The notes under the pieces are model-generated. The model made no database searches, was not told the DNA's origin, and saw nothing but the letters and a program-made list of their open reading frames with translations. The translations under genes and the position numbers were made by a program. A DNA stretch of 64,000 nt from Rapana venosa (taxonomy: Eukaryota; Mollusca; Gastropoda; Neogastropoda; Muricidae), in NCBI GenBank assembly GCA_028751875.1, contig CM054140.1, positions 31,318,393-31,382,392 of the forward strand. Direction: 5' to 3'. The first letter of the stretch is position 1. Each line of letters begins with the position of its first letter. Below are positions 28,149 through 47,438 of this stretch, piece after piece.

Positions 28149-29825
28149 TTTTTGGCTTTTTACAGCAGTGTTATATCCTACTTCAATACTTTTTTAAAAA
28201 TTTGAATGCAAACAGTAACTATCCTTATGCTTTTTTATGGAAATAAGAAAAAGGACACTCACCCCCCCCCCCCCTACTAAATATGAAAAAGTAAAATAGA
28301 CTGCAGTACAAGCAGTAGATGCCATACTAAGAACAGATGCAATGAATACTCTTAGCTTTGTTTTGAAAGCAAAACAAACAAAAAAAAAGTCACTACAATG
28401 AAAGGTACTATCTAAACTAGACAAACAGAAAAAAAAATCAAGGAGACTGTTACTTGATTTTGCCAGTGTCAAGAACACAAAAGTACTTTCCTGCAAGAAA
28501 CCTGGTAAGAATGATTACTAAAAAATGGTTCCCCATTAAAAAATGATGATTAGTTAACACAAGTCTACTTTGCTGAGCTAATAGCTGAACCTACCTACAT
28601 TCTGTGATATACGGTGGAGAGGGATGGGATATGATGGGCTCTGCCAGGTTTAACCTGCCCAAGACACAATGCCCCCCCCAAATTCACTGTTGTACCAAAC
28701 AATGCCTCAAGGAATTAAGGGAGAATCATCTTTGTCTAGTGCAGGAACAAAACAAAAAATCTCAGTCTAAGTCATACTGTGATGGTATTAAGCAGTTCAC
28801 CCTCCATTTACACAGACACATGATGGTTGTGTCAGTGGTGTGCACTTTTTTTTTTTAACCATGTACTTCTGTGAATATTTTCTTTTTCAAATTTGTTGAG
28901 CGTACCATTGATTTAGAGTGAGAAAACAGTTCTCAGATTATCCAAAGTGATAGCATGGTGGATTGTGAGAACAAATATTCTGGAAAGTGCCTCAGATTTC
29001 ACGAGGTCACCTTAATTTACATATTATCTTATTATAATAATGACATGCTGAAAAAGCAAGAACTGAATGATACTTCTGCTTTTGTTTTGTAACCTGTACA
29101 CAAATGTCTCCTGCCTCTAACACACCCAAAACATTCAATCAATATGAGAAACTGAGGATTTACCTAGAAAGAAATTAACAATATTTGTTCAGTTCATTTT
29201 TACTATTGACAGTGCAGGTGACCATGAAGGCCATGTCAAGGTCACCACTACACCAAAGATAGGGCTTAATCCAAAACAGAATTTAAACAGCTGAGAAACA
29301 AACAAGCCCCCCAAAAAACAAAACAAACAAAAAATCCCAGACAATTTGATCTGGCTCATAACAAAAATCACCAGACTGAATAAATCTCCAAAACATATCT
29401 CCTTTAAAATCATCATGCTAATGACCCCAAAGTTTTCATATTGTGCATGCAAGAAAATTAATCATTGAACTTTTCAACCTTCATGTACAACGTAAATATC
29501 AAACTTAAACTTCAAGCTCTGAAACCATACACAACAAACTTAACGTGTGACAGGATGGGGGCAAATCCCACAGAAAATCATGAGCACAAAAATCACTCAC
29601 ACAAACACCTTCACTCCTGTAAATACTCTAATCTGGAGTTCAAATTGTTGTCAAAGAGTTGTCAGTGCACACTTGGACTCCCAGATAAAACCCCTAAGCC
29701 AAACACTCACAGTAATTCGCTATGCTAGCAGTCTGTTCAAACCAGTTTTCCTAGTCCCCAAAAGCAGGGGCAAAGTCAATAATGAAAGACCGTGGACTGA
29801 GTACTGGTCACCAAGCCAGAGACAA

Positions 29826-36011
<6,186 letters not shown>

Positions 36012-36152
36012 CTATGTGCTGCAGACAGATCAAAAATGCTGAATGGATTAGAAATTATTTGATCTATTGTGCAAAAGCCTTTTCATTGAGAACAAAGCCA
36101 TAAACAAATATACATATGTGCACACTCACATGTAATGATGTATACAAAGCTT

Positions 36153-36155
<3 letters not shown>

Positions 36156-36217
<62 letters not shown>

Positions 36218-36234
36218 GGGGGGAGGAATGGAGG
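36156..36234. repeat. Run of 61 G followed by GGA-rich sequence
   Basis: An uninterrupted G homopolymer at 36156-36216, then aggggggagg. On the PCMTD transcript it is a C tract in the intron just upstream of the start-codon exon. Confidence 0.9.
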
Positions 36235-36872
36235 GGAAGACTGAGACAAGAATAAGGCATACAACTGATACAAGTGAAAAAACCGTAAAATGTGAAATAT
36301 TAATTACATCAGAACTCAAATGTATGGTTAAAAAAAAGTTCCTATTCTTATCATTTACATAAAACATCAATTTCAAGACATACTAAATCTTTCTGTCACT
36401 AAAGCTGAACCCAGTGAAGGCCTCTACTAGTCTTTAGCTAAAGGTATTTACTAAAGTAACAAACACTGTAAACTTTCATGAGAAAAAAGTGATAGCAGAA
36501 AATGCTGACTTTGTTGAAGAGGATTACAATATGGCAGACTAGGCTAGATTCTCCGGTTCTGTCAAAATAAATAAATAAATAAAAAGACTACAGAAAAAAA
36601 ACCCACACTGATTTTAGGGAGAAAGAAAATCAGACAGTGACTTCCGCTAAAGACAGGGATGCCATATTCACTACATAACACATGCACTGATGTGATTTTC
36701 TTAATTGCTTTTGGAAGTTCAGAACTTGTATCCCATTGATGTACAACACACTGTCCCTTGATGAACATTAAAAAGATGAGGGTGATGCATAAAGGGACAT
36801 ACTTGATGCTGACTTCAATAATTATATTTCTTGCTCATTCAAATAAACTGTTCATAATTTTTACAAATCCAA

Positions 36873-36875
<3 letters not shown>

Positions 36876-36966
<91 letters not shown>
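36876..36966. repeat. (AT)n(GT)n microsatellite
   Basis: About 60 bp of AT then about 28 bp of GT. The AT part can form a cruciform or hairpin. Confidence 0.93.
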
Positions 36967-36967
<1 letters not shown>

Positions 36968-39034
36968 GGGCAGGCGAGTGCGCATGTATGCTGTGTGAGA
37001 GAGAGAGAGAGAGGTGGGCTTTTAATCAATATCAGTATTGACATTGCTGAGAAAAGAATGAAATGCAATCTATTCTAAGTCTGTACTTTCCGAGCACTGA
37101 AAATGGAAAACTTCCAAAGTAAACCACTACATGATTAGAAAAATAGCCAGATAACAAATGTACAGTTACAACATTTTTCTATATAAAATAAATATAAATA
37201 CATGTGTGTGTATGTATGAAGTATATTGAGATATTTTTCTCGTGAGCATTCTTTCTTTCTCTATGTCACTTTACTTCAAGTCAATGTTGCAGTCTGTTCA
37301 CTCGTTGAGGACAAAAACGGACATAATATAAACGTTAAATCAATAATGCATAGCCAATGTCCATAGAGACAGACAGGTGAAGCACACACTGTCATTTGAG
37401 CTTTTTTTCCCCAGGTAATACTTAAGCCGAGTATAACAAAACATCTGAGCATGTTTGCAAGTTGCTTAACAAGTTTTTTGGGTACTGTTTTTAAAATCTA
37501 TTTCCTGTTGCTACACCTTGTCCATTAAGAGTCTTTACTCCCGGTCATTTAGTTTCAAAACAGAACTGTTTTGTTTTGATAAAATTTACATGCTCTATGA
37601 TCTGAAGAGAACTTGTTTTAAATATTTTGTGGCAGTTTTCACATACTATGTTGTCTGTCCCTTAAGTGAATTAGCTAAAAAATCTGATAGCCAGTCCTTC
37701 AAACCCCCCTCCCCCTTTTTTTTTCTTAAACTAAAAGTTCAATGCAAAGAAACATGCTTAAAATTCCAATTCCTCCACTTCATGGTACCAAAAAGGCACT
37801 GGTTTATTATTTTTATTTTTAATTTTGCTTTTTTAGGATTATTGTTACATTAAATGTTCCATTTACCATCACACACTTTCTTCTGAGTGGAAAAGTCCAA
37901 ACCCTGAAACTAAAGTGTGAAAGGGCAAGTGATGTCAGCTCTAACTGCAGTGCTCCTTCACATTACATCTACAGCACCATCATTATTATTCTTTTCCATT
38001 TTTTTCTAAATGGTATCTTTTCCTTTCTTTCCACCCCATACAGACTCACATACTAAATAATTTCTCCAGATCAAATTGTACAAGTGGCTCATCTATATAA
38101 CTTACAAGTATATCTCAAAATGAAATGATTTCCCTAAAAGAAGTTGAAGATTAAAAACAGAGTTGAGTGGTTATGCCAAACGGTATCTGATATTTCACTG
38201 CCAGGAAAAAGAACGTTCAGCTGAAAAAGCTAACTGTGGAAAGATAACTGTAAAATGAATTAGTATACTACTATGAACTGCATTGGAATACCATTAGTGG
38301 TATGTCTTATGAACAGAATAATTAGACCCAGTCTGCAGGGTAAGGATAACAATGTTGCTATTAGTATTACTCATACCCATCAAAGTAATTGGTACATGAA
38401 ATAAAATAATGATTACCCTTGAATGAATATTAATCAAATACTAGTTTCAGTAGGTTGTTAAAGAAACTTTGTATCCTTCAATCCCCCCCCCCCCCCCCCC
38501 CCCCCCCACTCCAAAAAAAAAAATTACTTGCTTTATTTTTGACAATAGTGTGTTCACGACTGAGTCAATGACTGAATCAAATGAGAAACTGATTCCTACA
38601 TGTAATCAGTAAAATATCAAATATGTCAATCTCTGTCATCTCAATCATTTACTGGCAACAAAGAGTAAGCAGTTTCTATAAATGTATTTTAAACTGATCT
38701 CTGACCATGTATGTCTGATAATATTCAAAATATTACATATGACATGGGGCTTATACTTAAAGAACTTATACACTTAGGCTTGGTAACACTGACAACACAG
38801 CAACAGTCAGCTTATCAAAGAATTTTAAACAAAAGTGCCCACATATCAGTATTCAGCTAGTACTAATGACATAATTCTTTATGGATCATCGGGACAACAC
38901 CATAATCAAATACTCTCCTGTGGGGTATTAGAAGAAAGAGCAGGAAGGTTTGTTGTTTGTGTTGAAGCATGACATCTTCTTCAGGCGTTCAGCACAGCAA
39001 AACATAATAGAGCTCTAGAAAGCTTTGGACTGTT

Positions 39035-40438
39035 TAACCCTTTACCATTCGCATATCTTACAGAGAAACTCTCTATATTCGAAAATTCACGCAGTTTTTT
39101 TTAAGAGAATAAGGTACCTCAAGTACACATAGTGCAATACAGTTACTATTGTTCGCAGAGCAGTCATATTTGGCCAAAGTATTCATATGATGTCATACTT
39201 TGTTCTGCACCCATGTGTCATGCTGTTGTCCCCTGTTTGTCACCAAGTAAAGGTAACATTGCGGTGACATCATGCTGTTAGTCTACAACTACCCTCTAAC
39301 ATGCGCAATTTACGTATGTGATTTAAAAAATAATAAGTGTGGTCCTGCCTGAATGTGTCCTCCATCGTATCCACTGTCATGGTAATCCAATCGAACATTC
39401 ACACTTGTCACAAAATTACTATCACCAAGTCTACATTTTCTGAGTGGAAAGTATTCAAACATATTGAAAACAACGTTGACTAATGTGCATATATACATTA
39501 TTTACAAATATATGCTCACGCCTACTATTTACAAAAACACTAGTGTGTCCTTCACCAATAGCCAGTTACATGGCTGTCACAATGCAGGTGTCACAGCCCA
39601 GTGTCACATCCAGGTGTGTTGGCGTGTTTCTCAGGTGAAAATACTGATTAATTTTGAGAAATCTGATCCATGACTCAGAAAATCTCAAATCAGTAGACCA
39701 GTAGAGATGAAGCCTTGGCAAACGCTTGATCCCCATCATGATCAAAACTGACAGGCAAGCCCTAATTTCATCAGGTGTTGTTTCTGTCCATAATGGATCT
39801 ATGACTAAGCCTTTCACAGCGATCTTTTGCCTGGCATAATTGTTAGTTTCATCTGCTACAGTTTGAAAAAAATGCTGGGGCACAAACAAAACAAAGTAAT
39901 CTAAGGGCTTGGCATTCAGTGGGAGAGTTTGTGCCGGCCCAGTCGGCAGCGTGAAGTCTTGCACTGTGCCAGGCACTTGTGCGCCGCGCCATGTCGTCTG
40001 CTATGAAGCCAATGGAATGTTATCCTCAGCATCACTCTCAGACTCACTACCTTCCCCTATTTCATCTCCTTTTCTACATCTACTTCAACATCGGATTCAA
40101 CATTTTATTCTCTTTCAAACTGTTTCACTTGAGCCAAAATAGCTTCAATTTCCACATCAGTATATTCCTCCCAAATCGTATCCCCAATCTAAGCGTGGGA
40201 AAGACAAAGCCAGTCACTGGCCAATTTCTTGTGAACGGGAGGCTGTGTGGTACTGAATTTGGTGTCCATTCCTTCCTTAGTTTATGCTGACCTCAGTGGA
40301 ATGTTCATTCATAGTGTGCGTGTACTAGGTAGAGCTTAGTGCATGACGGAAATTCCCCACTAGGCTGAAATGACGTCAGGCGGGCATAAATGTATGCGGG
40401 CAAGCAGGCAGCGGCGGGTAAAAATGGGAAAGGGTTAA
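39035..40438 (-). mobile_element. piggyBac-like element with TTAA ends and partial transposase
   Basis: Left end TTAA then CCCTTTACCATT (39035-39050). Right end AATGGGAAAGGG then TTAA (to 40438), an inverted repeat with one mismatch plus the TTAA target duplication expected of piggyBac. The minus strand at 39976-39566 codes the N-terminal part of a DDE_Tnp_1_7-type transposase: PLDYFVLFVPQHFFQTVADE, TNNYARQK, ACLSVLIMMGIKRLPRLHLY and WSTDLR. The catalytic Asp-rich domain is missing, so the 1.4-kb copy is internally deleted. Confidence 0.82.
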
Positions 40439-42099
40439 ACCTACCACCAAAAAATGAGGTTTTTTTCCTTTTCCTTTCAAAACCTCTAAAATTATCTGGT
40501 GATGAATGCAACATGGGTCAAAAAATAATAATATGATAGTCTGAGAATAGCATCAATAACTTGCAAGAGTTTGATCATTACTTAGTTATGGGAGTGGACC
40601 TATCTTGTGAAACTCAAATTTGGTATTTCAACAAGATCTTTTGACTTTTCTCTTTAGTGGCGTAATGCTTTACAATTAAAAAGCATATATCCAAAACGGC
40701 AAAAGCCATGACAAAGGGCGGTAAATGCAATGACTTTGCAGAATGTGGAAGTTAAAATAAGCCTGATGACTTTAATAGACATCACAGCAAAACAAGGACA
40801 CCTATATTCTATTCAAATTTCAAAACCAAACACCTTTTCTAAGTTGTCTGTTGAAACACTAAATTAATATTAAGAAATGAATACACCCTTACAAAAATGC
40901 TTTAAACCTGTTAACCAAGTAACTTTGTTTATAAATCAATGTGTTCCTTTTAAAATTGCCAATATGAACTTCAAATGGGCACATCTGAAGCCTTATCTGT
41001 TTCATCACTCTGAACATTTTGCTAAAAAATGGTACAATACTGGTTTCAACATACTGCTAATGGCAACAACTGTTACAATATTGCACTTGAAATCAAACTG
41101 CTGATCCATTTCTTTCCTGACACTGGGTTTATTGGTTTCATTTGCTGACAGCAGCATTAAGAAAAAAAAACAATGTCAAAGAACTTTAATATAATTATTA
41201 AACCAATAATTATGAAGATCTATACAGTACCTTTTGACAATAGCTTGCCAATACTGCTATGGGGGAGCTTATCAAAATGCTTTAAAATTATGCTACCTTT
41301 GATTCACTTAAGCCCAGTTTAGAATACCAACCTTCTGCCCCTTCCTTAACAGGAAGTAGTGATTTCATCTGCTATTAACTCTGTTCATGGCATTGTTGTT
41401 AACTCTGTTCATGGCATTGTTGTTGTTTGTTTTTAGCAACCCCCCTTTGAATAAATATAGTTTACCATAAGTGCATCTAGATATGCCTTGGCTGCCAAGT
41501 CAACCACATTACTTGATGTAGGCTAATAAAAACCAGTATCGATAACAAGTGTCAATCTTCCATAAATAACAAAATACAACAGCCAATAATTTCATAGAAT
41601 CATTGCCTTTCTTTGCAATGCACAAACGTCATGACCCCCTCCCCCAGCTAAAACGTTGTTAGAAGGTTGTATTTTCAACACAACGCAAATCTCGCCCTAG
41701 GCCCACTAAACAAAGTACAACCTGATCCAGTTCCTGTTTCCGTCTGATCAAATTCAGAAAGGCAAAGCAAAATCTTGGTAAAGCAAATTAACAAGCAAGC
41801 AAATATGTAAAATTGGAAAGTCTATGATACCCTACCACAAAGCGCAACACAAATAATTTGTGCGATCTTGTATGTGGCAAAAGTATGCTCCGACCTGAAC
41901 AGCCTTGACTTTTCTGCTGGTCGTTCAGACAAAACCCCGAGATTGGGAACTGTAGACCAAGTCTAGCATTACGTAAAATTCACAAAGTTATCCGTTCCAA
42001 GCGATAAGTAAACGCAAACAGACTTATGCCATATTAAATATACATCTTAATTCAATGTAAACATACTGTTCAAACCCAAGCAGAAGTTAGTCAACGATG

Positions 42100-42429
42100 C
42101 AGGCCAACAGACTAAAATCTCTCGCAGTAGCAAGTCACCCAGCTGGCTCCGATCAAAACAACAACATTGACCATGACGTCACGTATTAACATAGACAGTG
42201 GTTTCAAGCTCATCTTTTTAAACTGTACTGTCAAAATGAATAACTAATTAATAAAACCGCCAAAATCTTTGTACTAGAAAATAAATCATTGAAGCTACAT
42301 GTTTAAAAAAAATTCCACTTTAATTCTACTTGTACACTTAATGGAACAGCATCAATATCCCGACTCTCACGTTTTAGCTGTTCCAGTTACTCCCACGGCA
42401 AATGGCCGAGGTATCGGAATAATTCAGCG
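42100..42429. promoter_or_regulatory. Probable divergent promoter and 5' exon between PCMTD (-) and L3MBTL (+)
   Basis: The genes diverge here with no other gene between them. A perfect CRE palindrome TGACGTCA lies at 42174-42181. A good donor, GCG|GTGAGA at 42430, could end a non-coding first exon of the L3MBTL gene, whose first coding exon has its own acceptor at 44664. The region is richer in CpG-containing words than its surroundings. No TATA box is convincing. Inference from layout and motif only. Confidence 0.45.
42174..42181. promoter_or_regulatory. Full CRE palindrome (CREB/ATF site)
   Basis: The sequence TGACGTCA is the exact consensus octamer for CREB/ATF bZIP dimers and is continued by CG. 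Its position in the divergent interval makes it a plausible site. A single octamer can also occur by chance. Confidence 0.45.
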
Positions 42430-44664
42430 GTGAGAAATGGTTATTTTTGTGAAATAGAAGTGTAAGTGTACTATAAAACAAGTGTAAATAACTTTGTAGG
42501 ATCTTGTTTTACACTTTTGAATATTGTAGATAGCATCAAAAGTGTTATTTTGTTATGAAAATTGAAAAAAATACGACTTCTTCGAAGGAAAGTTTTGTTT
42601 TCAGCTTTTTCGTCGTTCAAGTTTGACGAATTTGATTTCGTTTACTTATGATTTCGATTGCTGCTGATGCTGGATATTACCTTAATATTTAACTGTAAAT
42701 GCTTAACCAATATTTGAATGTGATTTTTTATCTTTTCTTCCTGTCTATCGTAAAGTTTAGTTGAAAGAAAGTGTGACACCAAAGTAGTATGCAGAATGAT
42801 TAGGCTATCGAAAGCGAGGCTGCGTCCGTGTACCTTTTCCCGGGTTCCGCTTCTAACAGAAAAAGAAAGAGAAAAAGATAATTTACAAAATTACAACTTG
42901 TTTTCCATTTTCTTTTGAACCCCCTTTCGGTAAACTTACGAAAATTTTATCAAGCTTTATTATGAATTCTGCACTAGTGTCCGTCGTCTTGTTTTATTAA
43001 TATAAAAAGTAAGTCATGTTCTGTCCGCCATTAGAAGCGTGTCACATGGTTTTACTTTTTTTTTTTAAAAGGAAATTTTTATATATATATAGACAGATTC
43101 ATTTGTTGTTTTTAGTTGTGTTAGTAATTGTAGTGTCGTTGATGGGCTTCGATTAATTGTTTGCTGATCTTTAAAGAGCTGTTTACAGTTGAAGAGTGAA
43201 CATGTACAGTACAAAAAGCTCACTTTTTCTTGGAAGGGTCTTATTTTTTTCTTTTTATTTTCAGGAAAGTTTTTAACAACTCAAAATGTACACATCATAC
43301 CCAAGGAACGCACAGTTTCTTTTTCTGCTTTGTGCTATAAAGTTTTCATTATTAACATGTAGATTTGCATGAGTAACCAGTCACTGACCAAAAGAAAAAA
43401 AGGAAGTGAACAATAAAACTATCAGATTTCAGAGCTTTGCTCTGCAAAAACATAATGCACATGTATGCAGTAGGTGAATTAAGATTAGGGTAAGATTTTA
43501 TTTGTTCACAAAAGAGTAGGGAAAAAGTTGTTGGAGAAGTGTCCGACACATGGCACTGGTTGTTGGTTTTAATTTGAATTTTGTGTAACTTGGAATATGA
43601 GGATTTCTTTGATTTTGCATATTTAAATTTATAGTATGATTTATTAAATTTCAAAAGCATTGTACTATGAACTGTGTATCGGTTGATAAAACATTTTTGT
43701 TGTTGGTTTGAAGTGAAATTTTGTGTATTACTATTACTTTTGCACTGACTGCTTTTGTAATGAAATTGATATATGATTTTAATCATTTTCAAAATAATAT
43801 TTTAAAAGAAAGATTAATCAAGAAAGCTTGCTTCACTTCTAGTCACAGTACATAATTTAAATTGTCGAGAAGCAACATACCAAATTACCCCCCCCCCCCC
43901 CCTCCCCCCCAAAAGAGGAAAGAAATGCTTTTATTTGTTACAACTTACTATGTTAGTTAAGAATAATATAATGCACAATAATACAAAATAATACAAAAGC
44001 AGCATCTAGTCAGTGGATGTGAATTCAAACAAAATGGGTTCAGCCCCTCCAGCCTGAATACATAGATGTACACTTATGGTGATGATTTTCTTCTATTTTT
44101 AAAATTTAGAATCCTGATTTCAATTTCTTCAAAATGGTTACATCTGACTTAAATGAACATGTAAAGTTGTAAAGTTTGTACTTAATATACATGATATGTA
44201 TCCAAGCATGTCAATCATAGTAATTTATAAACAGAATAAAACACCTCAGTTCAAATGCTCATATTTAAGAAAGTCACACTCTGGCAGCTTATTAGAAGAA
44301 TTTTAATTTTTATATTGAATGATCACTGTGTTCATTCAGACTGCTGTTTTGTTATCTATTTGATTGTTTCTTTTTTGTTTATTATTTATAGATCTATACA
44401 ATAGATTTTTGTTTGGTGCTCAGTTTGGAAATCTTCCCCCCCCCCCCCCCCCCTCTTTTTTTATAAAAATATTTTTTTTAATTACTAACGAAGACTGAAA
44501 ATACAGATGCTCTCATAGTTGTACAGCATTTAATTTGTGTTGATGTTTTAAATTGTTTTAGCTGATATGTTTTTTGTGTTTTGTTTGTTTGAATAAGAAG
44601 GGGAATGGAAATTATCTACACAACATTGGGTCTGCAGAGTGAGATGAAATGACTTGCATTTCAG
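42430..44664 (+). other. Presumed intron between the 5' UTR exon and first coding exon of the L3MBTL gene
   Basis: Begins GTGAGA and ends gcatttcag. AT-rich, with C runs at 43887 and 44437. A minus-strand ORF of 146 codons at 43.35-43.79 kb is Asn/Ser/Lys-rich low-complexity sequence and is not treated as a gene. Confidence 0.45.
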
Positions 44665-44674
44665 ATTGGTTTCC

Positions 44675-44686
44675 ATGCTACGATGA
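44675..44686 (+). promoter_or_regulatory. Three-codon uORF overlapping the L3MBTL start
   Basis: ATG CTA CGA TGA: its stop overlaps the main ATG (44683) in the ATGA arrangement. If both are in the mRNA, initiation here would require termination-reinitiation or leaky scanning to reach the main frame. Confidence 0.45.
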
Positions 44687-44950
44687 CTACACCAAATACT
44701 GACAGTGCAGCATCAAGACCTTGCCCAGAGAACACTGCTGCGCCTCTCACATCTGCTTCTGATGTCAATGAGAACAGCAGTAAGGGTCTGGTGGCAGCGC
44801 CCATGCCTGCAGTCAGCACTATGAATGAGGGAACGATTCCTATCGTGGCAGCTCCTGCTGCTTTGGCAAACACGGTGCCCTTGTCTCAGGTGGCCTCCAC
44901 CCCCAGCGTTGTGGGCTTTCCCTCAGGAATGAACTTCACCATCAGCAATG
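44683..44950 (+). CDS. l(3)mbt: L3MBTL gene, first coding exon
   Basis: The exon opens at 44665 after tgcatttcag and ends AATG|GTAAGC. The start MTTPNTDSAAS is the first ATG in this frame within the exon. An out-of-frame ATG at 44675 opens a 3-codon uORF whose TGA overlaps this start. The encoded part is Ala/Ser/Pro/Val-rich. Confidence 0.78.
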
Positions 44951-47364
44951 GTAAGCGTGGGTTTGTGTGTGCGTGTTTAAAATTGTTAGTCTAAAAATTG
45001 ATTGTAGAGAAACTAGCATGAAATGTTTTTAAATTTCTTTAGAGACAAATAATTGGAAGAAAGTAGGAGTAGTCTATTTGAATTTATCGTTTCAAAGAGA
45101 GAAAGTGTGCGTGCGTGTGTGTGCATGTCCTTGTATGCAAGTGTATGTACATGAATGTATGATATGTGTTTATGGATGCTTTTGTGGGTTTTTGGTTTTT
45201 TTGGTGGGGGGGAGTTTGTGTCGTTCTTGTTAATGGTTATAGGAAGATATTGATTGAAACACAAATACAGCAAGTTTTTTGCTCTTATAAGCAGATAGCT
45301 TCAAATCAGATTTGCTTACCATACCCCAGCACCAGCCAGGCTTTTAGCAATAATTATTCAGTTAAAAACCCATAAAAACCAGTACAGGAAACGGGTTCCC
45401 TTTCACGTGTTCTGTCCTGTGTGGTGTATTCCAGATTGAACAATGAAGCCCCTGTTTGTTATGTTCACTAATTGTAATTTACTGTTACTTCTATTGTATT
45501 GTATTGTATATACCACTTAAGTCATGGCAGATTTCTGTGTGTGAATGTCACCATACGCTTCAGCATATGTTATAGTGTCTACAGGCATATGAAGATTATA
45601 GTTCATGAGCATATGATTTATATTTAAGCTGGGAGCTTTGTGTTGTGAGGAAGTTTCCTGTTTGTTTCCCAGTAGTTATGTACTTGTATGCCAGTTGAGG
45701 GGGTAGCGCAAGTAAAGAGCAAATTTATATGTTTTAAAATTAAAGTTGTGTGCTGTTGTAGTCCTGAGTAAAAAAAAAAATTCTTTGTTGATTATTTGTA
45801 ATTGTGTACAGCTACTTGAGGTTGCTTTTTTATTTAATCATTTATTTAGCATTAACAATAGCTACATTTTTATCGGTTTATTTCTTCTGTTTAAAAAAAA
45901 AAGTGCATGTTATGGTTACATTAATTCTTAACTAGATTTAAGTTTGGAATTTTTACTAAGCCTCATATTTTGATTTTTGGAATTTTATTTAATGACGGGT
46001 ATGGGATTTCTAGTTATTTGGAAACTGAAGGTAAAACAAGATAATGAAACATTATTGATATATGGTTAAACTATCATGACTCATTTTCATTGGCTTCAGG
46101 GCCATTATAGTTTTATTTACCTTTGTGTAGAAAGTATGTTTCGTTTTTTAAAATTCGCTTTTATACTTAAAATTTGTTTTTGACTTGTTAACAGAAGAAC
46201 TAGGCTGAAGGCCTTGTAACATTTTCATGTTTTCCTAATCTGGTAAACCCTGTGTGTGTTTGTGTGTATTTTAATTGAATAAAAAAAAAATATATATGCC
46301 TATCCCAAATCTTTCTGAAGAGAGAGAAAGAGAGAGGGAGGGCAAAAATGAGTAATAAACTTTGAGTGCATCTTGATGGGATAGCTCAGATATAGACGTT
46401 AAACTGAAGATATCTGTGGTTGAGCACTCGCTCTTCCCATGCTAATGTTAATTAAGCAGTGTTGAGCATGGCTGCCTTTTGGATGGGTGACCACACATTC
46501 ACCTTGGCTTCAGCATAGTCTCTTAATTCACCCAGCTGTAAATAGGTACCTGCCCCCTTTAAGGGCAAGGAAAGTAAAGCAGCGAGGTAGAGGAGGTGGG
46601 CGCTGCCCTAAAAATGCTGGCCCCTAGAGAAACTGAGGTCTCTGACACCTTACTCCCCAACATGGGAGCACCTTTATTTTTTATTATTTTTACCTACCCT
46701 GAAGAGAAGTGACTTACCTTGCATGTAGCTCTTAGTTTGAATCACTGAACTCCTTACCATTTGTCAGTAACCCATATTTGAGTGCCTTTAGAAGAACAGA
46801 TGTAGGATATAGTTGAGCATGATGGCTGAGCTCCATTGTTTTCTCTATATCACAATAAAACCTCAGCTTAAAAAAAACCTATTTGGGGGGTCTTAATAGA
46901 TGGTTTATTATCTTAAACCCCCCCCAAAAAAAACCCACATATTTCTGGATGAGCCCCCCCCCCCCCCCCCCCCCCTTCTCTTTTTATTGCTTTGTAGTAA
47001 GTTTGATTGATTGGTGATTGTTTATCAGGGAGAAAGAGAACCAGTATTCATCTTGAATGAGTGTTATGCCTAATGACTTGTTTTGTCATGTTTGTTTGAT
47101 TTAAACATTTTTTTCTGCCTGCTTTAGTGATAGTGATTCACAAAGCCAAATATGTGCTTTATTTTGCAGCCTATTGAAAAACTGAAATGAGTTGTGGGAC
47201 ATAATTTGTCCTGCCACCTGTTGGTCTTTACCACATGTCCTTTGAAAGAAGAATTTTTTTTAATCAAAGGCACTAGCAGGTCTGTGTAAATCCACAGCAT
47301 AGCTGGGTGCCACTGGGATTTGACCTTGTAGTTTTATTGTGAAACATTTGTATCTTAGCTTGTA

Positions 47365-47438
<74 letters not shown>

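Larger units (their letters stand above)
21392..29825. other. Convergent interval between the MYT1-like and PCMTD genes
   Basis: 8.4 kb holding both 3' UTRs (ends not defined), repeat families C (23.45 kb) and D (26.0 kb) and a diverged SINE (26.4 kb). AATAAA words occur at about 24088, 24181 and 25848 (+) and 28143 (-). A GC-rich patch at 24.9-25.27 kb has a 110-codon ORF without recognisable motif. No convincing gene. Confidence 0.6.
36019..42100 (-). other. 5' intron and upstream part of the PCMTD gene
   Basis: Holds the 61-G run, an (AT)n(GT)n block, a 26-base C run at about 38482, and the piggyBac-like element. The rest is AT-rich, with no coding signal on either strand. The first non-coding exon is presumably near 42.1 kb but was not located. 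Confidence 0.5.

Noticed and set aside
43352..43792. 146-codon minus-strand ORF rich in Asn, Ser and Lys
   Set aside because: AT-rich low-complexity sequence within the presumed first L3MBTL intron, with no family signal.
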